Below are positions 57,641 through 64,000 of a DNA stretch of 64,000 nt, in pieces. Source of the DNA: Marinobacterium rhizophilum (GTDB lineage Bacteria > Pseudomonadota > Gammaproteobacteria > Pseudomonadales > Balneatricaceae). Within the stretch, counting starts at the first letter, position 1; every line of letters begins with the position of its first letter. The notes beneath the pieces were generated by a model. The model searched no databases. It was not told the origin of the DNA and saw only the letters and a program-made list of their open reading frames with translations. The DNA is taken from the NCBI RefSeq assembly GCF_024397915.1, contig NZ_CP073347.1:1860001-1924000 (forward strand), written 5' to 3'. Made by a program: the position numbers and the translations under genes.

Positions 57641-58426
57641 ATGTTTCAGGTCACCCCGATCCCGGCCTTCAATGACAACTACATCTGGCTGCTGGCCGAT
57701 CCTCAGAGCAACCGCGTTGCGGTGGTGGACCCTGGCGATGCGCAGCCGGTACTGACCTACCTGCAACAGCACGACCTCAGGCTGGCGGCCATACTCATTA
57801 CCCACCATCACCAGGATCACACCGGCGGCGTCGCGCGCCTGCTGGAAACCGGCAGCGTGCCGGTATACGGCCCGCGCCCGAGCCCCTTCGGCGGCATCGA
57901 CCATCCCCTGCAGGACTCCGATAGCCTGGAGCTCTTTGGCCAGCGCCTGCAGATACGCGAAGTGCCGGCCCACACCCTGGACCATATCAGCTACTACTGT
58001 GCCGCCCAGACTCAGGAACAAAGACCCCAGCTGTTCTGCGGCGACACCCTGTTTCTGGCGGGTTGCGGGCGCCTGTTTGAAGGCAACGCCCTGCAGTTGC
58101 AGCAGGCCATGGACTATTTCGCCGACCTGCCGGATGCAACAGAAGTCTACTGCACCCACGAATACTCCCTGGCCAACCTCGCATTCGCCGAGGCGGTCGA
58201 ACCGGACAACGGTGATATCCAGGCGGCCATCCGGCAGTGCCAGGCACTGCGTGCCAGCGATACGCCCACCTTGCCAAGCCACATCGGCAGCGAAAAAAAA
58301 ATTAACCCCTTCATGCGCACCCGCACGGAATCGGTCAAGGCCAGCGCCAGCCAGCATGCCGGTTCTGCCCTCGATACGCCGGCCGATATCATGGCGGCGC
58401 TGCGCCAGTGGAAAAACCAATATTGA
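57641..58426 (+). CDS. gloB: Hydroxyacylglutathione hydrolase (glyoxalase II)
   Basis: Hydrolyses S-lactoylglutathione to lactate and glutathione. 261 residues from the ATG at 57641. Metallo-beta-lactamase fold with ILITHHHQDHTGG, the later VPAHTLDHISYY and FCGDTLFLAGCGR, and the C-terminal glutathione-binding area GSEKKINPFMR with TRTESVK. Lies divergent from the methyltransferase and ahead of mltD. Confidence 0.97.
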   Translation: MFQVTPIPAFNDNYIWLLADPQSNRVAVVDPGDAQPVLTYLQQHDLRLAAILITHHHQDHTGGVARLLETGSVPVYGPRPSPFGGIDHPLQDSDSLELFGQRLQIREVPAHTLDHISYYCAAQTQEQRPQLFCGDTLFLAGCGRLFEGNALQLQQAMDYFADLPDATEVYCTHEYSLANLAFAEAVEPDNGDIQAAIRQCQALRASDTPTLPSHIGSEKKINPFMRTRTESVKASASQHAGSALDTPADIMAALRQWKNQY

Positions 58427-58495
58427 TCAAAGGTTGACCAGTTCGGCACCCACCCATAGAATGCTCCGACTTTTTTAGAAACAGATTTTTGGCCC

Positions 58496-60082
58496 ATGAC
58501 CCTTACACGCAACTGGATTTCCATCACAGCTGCAGGACTCCTGCTGTCCGGCTGTAGTAGCGCCCTGACGCAGAACCCCGACAGCAGCGCTGATGCACTC
58601 AGGTTGCCCGGCAATCAGGCTGGCACCCACGCCAGCCCCTGGGAGACCCGAGCGACCGGCAGTCGTGACAGCATTGGCCGCAAAGCCCGAGCGAACACGA
58701 CAGCTCCCCCTGAAGACCTCTGGCAATTGAGCCGCAACCACTTCGAGCTGAACCTCGAGTCCGACAACCCCCGCGTCGCGTCCCAGATCCGCTATTACAG
58801 CAAGCACCAGGACTACCTGGATCGTGTCACCGATCGCGCCGAACGCTACTACCACTACATATTGCAGCAGATCATTGAGCGCGGCCTGCCCGCCGAACTC
58901 GCCCTGCTGCCGGTGGTTGAAAGCGCCTACGACCCCTTCGCCTACTCGCCCAGCCGCGCCGCCGGGCCCTGGCAGTTCATCCCCGGTACCGCCAAGCACT
59001 TCGGCCTGCGCAAAACCTGGTGGTACGACGGCCGACGCGACATCGTTGCCTCCACCGACGCCGCCCTGACGTACCTCGAGCAGCTCAACAAGCGTTTTGA
59101 TGGCGACTGGCTGCTGGCCCTGGCCGCCTACAACGCGGGTGGTGGCACCGTATCCAAGGCCATTCGCAAAAACACCAAAAAAGGCCTGGCCACCGACTTC
59201 TGGTCCCTGGACCTGCCCAGCGAAACCGAAGCCTATGTACCCAAGCTGCTGGCCATTGCCAGCCTGGTAAAAGCGCCGGCCGACTACGGCGTCAGCCTCA
59301 GGGCCCTGGCTGTCGAGCCCTACTTTGCGATCATCGAAACCCAGGGCCAGATTGACCTGGCCCAGGCCGCCAAGATGGCCGATACCAGCAGTGAGGAGAT
59401 GGCCCTGCTGAACCCCGGCTTCAGTCGCTGGGCCACCGACCCCGAAGGCCCCCACCGCCTGCTGGTACCCATCGACAGCGCAATGCAGTTTGAGAACAAA
59501 CTCGCCAGCCTGCCCGCCGAGCAGCGCGTACGCTGGAACCGTTACCGCATCCAGCGGGGCGATTCCCTGTCGGCCATTGCTGCCCGCTTCAATATCAGCA
59601 CGGCCGCCATTCGCAGCGCCAACAAGCTCAAAAGCAACCGCATTACCGCCGGCAAGACCCTGCTGATCCCGGGGCCAGCCAATACCAGCCTCGCCGCCAC
59701 TGTGGCGCAGGACGGCGCCGCCGGCACGCGAGAAAAGCTCAGTTACAAGGTCCGCGCCGGTGACAGTTTCTGGAAGATCGCCCGCAGCCACAAGGTGTCC
59801 GTCAGCGACCTGGCCAGCTGGAACAAGATGACGCCCAGAAGCACGCTCAAGGCCGGCCAGCAACTGACGCTCTGGCGTGACAGCAGCCTGGCCAGCAGTG
59901 CTCAGCGCGAAACCCTGCGCAAGGTGGGCTACAGCGTGCGCAGTGGCGACTCGCTGTCCCTTATTGCCAGCCGCTTCAGCGTCAGCGTCGCGGACCTCAA
60001 GCGCTGGAACGGGCTGAACAAGGGACGCTACCTGCAGCCCGGCCAGAAGCTCACCCTGTTCGTCAACGCGACCGACAGCTGA
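58496..60082 (+). CDS. mltD: Membrane-bound lytic murein transglycosylase D
   Basis: 528 residues with a lipoprotein signal peptide (TAAGLLLSGC). An SLT catalytic domain (about 120-260) has E142 in LLPVVESAYDPFAYSPS, SRAAGPWQFIPGTAKHFGL, and ALAAYNAGGGTVSKAIRKN. Three LysM domains follow at about 345-385, 415-460 and 480-525 (YRIQRGDSLSAIA, YKVRAGDSFWKIA, YSVRSGDSLSLIA). Cleaves peptidoglycan glycan strands to anhydro ends. E. coli MltD has two LysM, so three is at the high end. NagZ, which recycles its products, is also in the window. Confidence 0.96.
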   Translation: MTLTRNWISITAAGLLLSGCSSALTQNPDSSADALRLPGNQAGTHASPWETRATGSRDSIGRKARANTTAPPEDLWQLSRNHFELNLESDNPRVASQIRYYSKHQDYLDRVTDRAERYYHYILQQIIERGLPAELALLPVVESAYDPFAYSPSRAAGPWQFIPGTAKHFGLRKTWWYDGRRDIVASTDAALTYLEQLNKRFDGDWLLALAAYNAGGGTVSKAIRKNTKKGLATDFWSLDLPSETEAYVPKLLAIASLVKAPADYGVSLRALAVEPYFAIIETQGQIDLAQAAKMADTSSEEMALLNPGFSRWATDPEGPHRLLVPIDSAMQFENKLASLPAEQRVRWNRYRIQRGDSLSAIAARFNISTAAIRSANKLKSNRITAGKTLLIPGPANTSLAATVAQDGAAGTREKLSYKVRAGDSFWKIARSHKVSVSDLASWNKMTPRSTLKAGQQLTLWRDSSLASSAQRETLRKVGYSVRSGDSLSLIASRFSVSVADLKRWNGLNKGRYLQPGQKLTLFVNATDS

Positions 60083-60113
60083 TTCCAGGCTTTCAAAACC
60101 GAGCCTTGCCCGC

Positions 60114-60160
60114 ACGCCCCGGCGCCACTCCAGCCATGGAGACGGCACCGGGGCGTTTTT
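60114..60160 (+). terminator. mltD rho-independent terminator
   Basis: Arms ACGCCCCGGCGCC and GGCACCGGGGCGT (one mismatch) around a 17-base loop, followed by T5. It lies 32 bases past the mltD stop. Confidence 0.88.
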
Positions 60161-60346
60161 ACATCCACAGCCTGGCTGTCGACGCACGCTCCCCCCTTCA
60201 ACGCCTGGCACCAGACTTTTCACAACCCAGGGGAATAAATCTGCTCGTCCCCGGTCAGATAGCACGATTCTAGCCCCATCCACGGTTCCATAAGCGACAA
60301 GTGACTGATATAACAAGTCATATTCTTGCAGAGGTGACGGAGCACT
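60161..60346 (+). other. Non-coding leader ahead of the yejA-like gene
   Basis: 186 bases without a gene. It should hold the promoter of the transporter operon. An AT-rich tract is near 60300-60325 (TGATATAACAAGTCATATTC). The ribosome site before the ATG at 60347 is weak (GGAG at 60337-60340). No operator or riboswitch recognised. Confidence 0.4.
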
Positions 60347-62176
60347 ATGACCAGGACACATTTGCACACGCGATTGCTCGGCGCAGTAATACTCAATGCC
60401 TGCCTGTTTGCCAGCAGCCACCTGTTCGCCGACAACCATCCCAGCCATGGCATGGCCATGCACGGGGATCTGAAATACCCGGCCGGCTTCAGCCATTATG
60501 ACTATGTCAATCCGGATGCCCCCAAGGGCGGTACCCTGAAACAGTGGGACATGGGCACCTTCGACAGCTTCAACGGCTTTATCATCAAGGGCAGCGTGGC
60601 GGCCGGCACCAGCCTGATGTACGACAGCCTGATGGACCAGACCGCGGACGAGCCCTTTTCCCAGTACGGCCTGCTGGCGGAATCCGTCACCCTGCCGGAG
60701 GACCGCCGCTGGGTAACCTTCAAGCTGCGCGACAATGCCCGTTTCAGCGACGGCGCGCCGGTCACCGCCGAGGATGTCATCTTCACCTTCGACATTCTGC
60801 GCAGCAAAGGCAGTCCGTTCTACGGCGCCTACTACGCCGGCATTGACCGCATTGAAGCACCCGACCCCCTCACCGTGACTTTCCACTTCAAGGGTGAGAC
60901 CAACCGCGAGTTGCCACTGATTGTGGGCCAGGCCAGCATTCTGCCCAGACACTACTGGCAGGACCGCAGCTTCGACAGCCCCAGCCTCGACATACCGGTC
61001 GGCTCCGGTCCCTACCGTATCGACAGCTTCGAGGCCGGTCGCTCGGTCACCTACAGCCTGCGCAACGACTACTGGGCGGCGGACCTGCCCGTCAAGCGTG
61101 GCCATGATAACTTCGACAAGATGCAGTTCGACTACTACCGTGACGCCACCGTGGCACTGGAGGCCTTCAAGGCCGGCGAGTACGACTTCCGCCTCGAGAC
61201 ATCTTCCAAGGAGTGGGCCACCGGTTATACAGGCCCAGCCTTCGAGGATGGCCGCATCCGGAAACAGGAACTGGCCAACGGCAACCCCACCGGCATGCAG
61301 GCCTTCATCTTCAATACAAGGCGCGACAAGTTCGCCGACCCGCGGGTGCGTGAAGCCCTGGGCTATGCGTTTGATTTCGAATGGACCAACCGCAACATTT
61401 TCTACAACGCCTACACCCGCACCCACAGTTTTTTCTCCAATTCGGAAATGGCCGCCACCGGGCTGCCAACACCTGCAGAACTCGCCCTGCTGGAGCCGCT
61501 GCGCGACCAGGTTCCCCCCGAGGTCTTCACCCGGGTCTACCGGGCGCCGACCACCGCTGGTGACGGCAATATCCGTGGTGAACTCCGCCAGGGCATGCGC
61601 CTGCTGCAAAGCGCCGGCTGGGAATACCGCGACAACAAGCTGGTGAACAGCCAGACCGGCGATCCCTTTCGCTTCGAAATCCTGCTGGTGCAAAAGGAGT
61701 TCGAACGCGTGATTGCCCCCATGATCCGCAACCTCGAGCGCATGGGTGTGGACGTGGACATCCGCATTATCGATGTGTCCCAGTACATCAACCGGCTACG
61801 CAGTTTCGACTTCGACATGGTGGTCGGCTCCTTCCCGCAGTCCAGCTCGCCCGGCAACGAGCAGCGTGATTTCTGGCACTCGGAACTGGCCGACATGCCC
61901 GGCACGCGCAACCTGGTTGGCATCAAGAACCCGGCCATCGACAGCCTGGTGGATACACTGATCGCGGCACCGGATCGCGCCAGCCTGGTTACGGCCGCCC
62001 GCGCCCTGGACCGGGTGCTGCAGTGGAACCACTATGTCATCCCGCAATTCCATATTGCCACCTACCGCATCGCCTACTGGAACCGCTTCGGCATGCCCGC
62101 GGTGCGTCCGACCTACAGCCTGGGGCTTGATACCTGGTGGTCCCTGGAGCCTGGCAGCACGGCCTCGGCAAACTGA
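60347..62176 (+). CDS. yejA: YejA-type oligopeptide-binding protein
   Basis: 609 residues with a signal peptide (LLGAVILNACLFASSHLFA). SBP_bac_5 class of the YejA subgroup: the N-terminal GFSHYDYVNPDAPKGGTLKQ and KLRDNARFSDGAPVTAEDVI are typical, as is ETSSKEWATGYTGPAFEDGR. In E. coli YejABEF imports microcin C and peptides; the Pseudomonas npp system, which lies beside mltD there as I recall, imports peptidyl nucleoside antibiotics. The stop overlaps the permease start by one base. Confidence 0.93.
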   Translation: MTRTHLHTRLLGAVILNACLFASSHLFADNHPSHGMAMHGDLKYPAGFSHYDYVNPDAPKGGTLKQWDMGTFDSFNGFIIKGSVAAGTSLMYDSLMDQTADEPFSQYGLLAESVTLPEDRRWVTFKLRDNARFSDGAPVTAEDVIFTFDILRSKGSPFYGAYYAGIDRIEAPDPLTVTFHFKGETNRELPLIVGQASILPRHYWQDRSFDSPSLDIPVGSGPYRIDSFEAGRSVTYSLRNDYWAADLPVKRGHDNFDKMQFDYYRDATVALEAFKAGEYDFRLETSSKEWATGYTGPAFEDGRIRKQELANGNPTGMQAFIFNTRRDKFADPRVREALGYAFDFEWTNRNIFYNAYTRTHSFFSNSEMAATGLPTPAELALLEPLRDQVPPEVFTRVYRAPTTAGDGNIRGELRQGMRLLQSAGWEYRDNKLVNSQTGDPFRFEILLVQKEFERVIAPMIRNLERMGVDVDIRIIDVSQYINRLRSFDFDMVVGSFPQSSSPGNEQRDFWHSELADMPGTRNLVGIKNPAIDSLVDTLIAAPDRASLVTAARALDRVLQWNHYVIPQFHIATYRIAYWNRFGMPAVRPTYSLGLDTWWSLEPGSTASAN

Positions 62177-63264
62177 TGGGTGCCTACATACTGCGCCGCC
62201 TGCTGCTGATTATTCCAACGCTGCTGGGCATTCTGACCATCAACTTCATCATTATCCAGGCCGCCCCGGGGGGACCTGTGGAGCAGACCCTGGCGCAACT
62301 CGAAGGCCTCAGTGTCGAGGCCACCGGGCGCATCGGCAGCGCGGTTCAGAGCGACATCATTCAAAGCAGCAACGGCGAGGGCAGCTACCGCGGTGCCCAG
62401 GGCATGGACCCGGCCCTGGTGGCCCAGATTGAAAAGCTTTATGGCTTTGACAAGCCGGCCCACGAACGCTTCTGGCAAATGCTCAAGAACTACCTGGTGT
62501 TTGACTTTGGCCGCAGCTTTTACAGCGACAAGCCGGTTACCCAGCTCATCGTTGAAAAGATGCCGGTATCCATCTCGCTCGGGCTCTGGACGACCCTGCT
62601 GACCTACCTGATATCGGTGCCACTTGGCATCAAGAAGGCGGTGCGTGACGGCACCCCTTTCGACGTCTGGAGCAGCAGTGCCATTATTGTCGGCTATGCC
62701 ATTCCCAACTTTCTGTTTGCCATCCTGCTGATCGTGGTCTTCGCCGGCGGCACCTACTTCAACTGGTTCCCGCTGCGCGGCCTGACCTCATCGAATTTCG
62801 CGGAGCTGTCGCTGCTTGGCAAGGTCGGCGACTATTTCTGGCATATCGCCCTGCCGGTGCTGGCCTCGGTGATCAGCAGCTTTGCCACCCTGACCATGCT
62901 CACCAAGAATTCCTTTCTGGACGAGATCGGCAAACAATATGTCCTCACCGCCAGGGCCAAGGGCCTGAACGAAAACCAGGTGCTGTACGGCCATGTCTTT
63001 CGCAACGCCATGCTGCTGATTATCGCCGGCATGCCCGCCGCGCTGATTGGCATCTTTTTTACCGGTTCGATGCTGATTGAGGTGATTTTCTCCCTCGATG
63101 GCCTGGGCCTGCTGGGCTACGAGGCGGTGATCAACCGTGATTACCCGGTGATCTTCGGCACTCTGTATATCTTTACGCTTATTGGCCTGGTACTGAAGCT
63201 GATCAGCGATATCACCTATGTGATCGTCGACCCGCGGATCGATTTCGAGAGCAGAGAGGGATGA
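62176..63264 (+). CDS. yejB: YejB-type ABC transporter permease
   Basis: 362 residues from the ATG at 62176 (TGATG overlap with yejA). Starts MGAYILRRLLLIIPTLLGIL, has a periplasmic insert at about 40-100 typical of YejB, LLTYLISVPLGIKKAVRDGT, and the EAA loop LTARAKGLNENQVLYGHVFR. Ends VDPRIDFESREG like other YejB proteins. Overlaps the next gene by ATGA. Confidence 0.95.
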   Translation: MGAYILRRLLLIIPTLLGILTINFIIIQAAPGGPVEQTLAQLEGLSVEATGRIGSAVQSDIIQSSNGEGSYRGAQGMDPALVAQIEKLYGFDKPAHERFWQMLKNYLVFDFGRSFYSDKPVTQLIVEKMPVSISLGLWTTLLTYLISVPLGIKKAVRDGTPFDVWSSSAIIVGYAIPNFLFAILLIVVFAGGTYFNWFPLRGLTSSNFAELSLLGKVGDYFWHIALPVLASVISSFATLTMLTKNSFLDEIGKQYVLTARAKGLNENQVLYGHVFRNAMLLIIAGMPAALIGIFFTGSMLIEVIFSLDGLGLLGYEAVINRDYPVIFGTLYIFTLIGLVLKLISDITYVIVDPRIDFESREG

Positions 63265-64000
63265 TGCGACTCAATCCAATCAATCGCCGCAGGCTCGACA
63301 ACTTTCGCGCCAACAGGCGCGGCTACTGGTCGCTGTGGCTGTTCGGCGTGCTGTTCTTCGCCAGCCTCTTTGCCGAACTGATCGCCAATGACAGACCCCT
63401 GGCGGTCAGGTTTCAGGGGGACCTGTACTGGCCGGTGGTGCAGGACTACAGCGAAACCCGCTTCGGCGGCGAGTTTGAGACCCTGGCCGACTTCAAGGAC
63501 CCCTACATTCAGGACCTGATTCACAACCAGGGGCAAGGCTGGATACTCTGGCCGGCGATACGCTACAGCTATGACACCATCAATTACGACCTGTCGGTGC
63601 CCGCGCCCTCGGCCCCAAGCCAGGACAACTGGCTCGGCACCGACGACCAGGGGCGCGATGTGCTGGCACGGGTCATCTACGGCTTCCGTATCTCGGTACT
63701 CTTTGCCCTGGTACTGACCCTGGCAAGCTCGGTGGTCGGTGTCGTTGCCGGCGCCATCCAGGGTTACTACGGCGGCAAGGTCGACCTGCTGTTCCAGCGT
63801 TTTATCGAGATCTGGTCTGGCTTGCCGGTGCTGTTCCTGCTGATCATCCTGTCGAGCCTGGTGCAGCCCAACTTCTGGTGGCTACTGGGCATCATGCTGC
63901 TGTTTTCCTGGATGAACCTGGTGGATGTGGTGCGGGCGGAGTTCCTGCGCGGACGCAACCTGGAGTATGTGCGGGCGGCCCGCGCGCTGGGCCTGGGCAA
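63261..64000 (+). CDS. yejE: YejE-type ABC transporter permease, truncated by the window end
   Basis: 246 complete codons from the ATG at 63261 to the window edge, cut off by the window and not by a mutation. Starts MMRLNPINRRRLDNFRANRR (a second ATG at 63264 is possible in another frame only). A long periplasmic insert (about 45-110, with WILWPAIRYSYDTINYDLSV) precedes LGTDDQGRDVLARVIYGFRI and the EAA loop at LRGRNLEYVRAARALGLG. YejF would be expected next. Confidence 0.93.
   Translation, partial: MMRLNPINRRRLDNFRANRRGYWSLWLFGVLFFASLFAELIANDRPLAVRFQGDLYWPVVQDYSETRFGGEFETLADFKDPYIQDLIHNQGQGWILWPAIRYSYDTINYDLSVPAPSAPSQDNWLGTDDQGRDVLARVIYGFRISVLFALVLTLASSVVGVVAGAIQGYYGGKVDLLFQRFIEIWSGLPVLFLLIILSSLVQPNFWWLLGIMLLFSWMNLVDVVRAEFLRGRNLEYVRAARALGLG

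Noticed and set aside
58475..61693. 1072-residue minus-strand frame opposite mltD and yejA
   Set aside because: Very long but antisense to two well-supported genes. The Gly/Val/Gln-rich sequence is what GC-rich antisense frames give.
1..64000. tRNA, rRNA and CRISPR arrays
   Set aside because: No cloverleaf-like gene, rRNA stretch or regularly spaced repeat array was seen by eye. A covariance-model scan would be needed for certainty.

Overview
The window reads as a chromosome segment of a marine-type gammaproteobacterium, about 60 percent G+C by eye. Several gene orders match what I remember from Pseudomonas (lolD-lolC-pilZ, nqrA-F/gap/mfd, nagZ-psrA, gloB/methyltransferase-rnhA-dnaQ, mltD next to a Yej-type transporter). 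The Na+-translocating NADH:quinone reductase operon, NhaB and a Tus-type protein suggest Oceanospirillaceae (Marinobacterium-like). This placement comes from gene content and order only. I saw no rRNA, tRNA, CRISPR array, transposase or integrase.

Layout: 1-3.7 kb carries dnaX-ebfC-recR-rnd on the minus strand. dnaX holds an exact A-AAA-AAG slippery heptamer followed by a -1 frame stop. 3.8-9.2 kb is comEC-exbB-exbD-lpxK-ycaR-kdsB, also minus. 9.3-16.6 kb has a DUF2062 protein, lolD-lolC, then pilZ overlapping a Tus-family gene, a small membrane protein, a GGDEF(degenerate)-EAL protein, a VF530 protein and an RNase D-like exonuclease. 16.7-25.6 kb holds sthA and a complete sodium-pump operon nqrABCDEF-apbE-nqrM. 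Upstream of nqrA lie two identical 237-bp tandem units. 26.4-42.9 kb is a conserved core: gap, mfd-csiV, a MASE1/CHASE/PAS histidine kinase, mscS, nagZ, psrA-ldt, sohB, an SCP2 protein, nudC and nhaB.

43.0-55.5 kb is the most unusual part. It is flanked by two 141-bp direct repeats (42908-43048 and 55506-55646, 3 mismatches). The repeat contains the last 22 codons, stop and terminator of dnaQ. Only the right copy belongs to an intact dnaQ. The enclosed 12.5 kb looks like an acquired catabolic island. A plus-strand operon encodes an alkaline-phosphatase-superfamily enzyme, a Dpp/Opp-type ABC importer with a fused double ATPase, and a HAD phosphatase. A converging minus-strand operon encodes a TmpA-like 2-oxoglutarate dioxygenase, a TmpB/PhnZ-like HD-domain diiron oxygenase and an AllA-like cupin. 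Two LysR regulators follow. I infer import and oxidative C-P bond cleavage of a quaternary-amine or aminoalkyl phosphonate, or a conjugate of one.

55.6-64 kb returns to core genes: dnaQ, rnhA, a methyltransferase, gloB, mltD and the start of a yejABE-type peptide importer that runs off the window.
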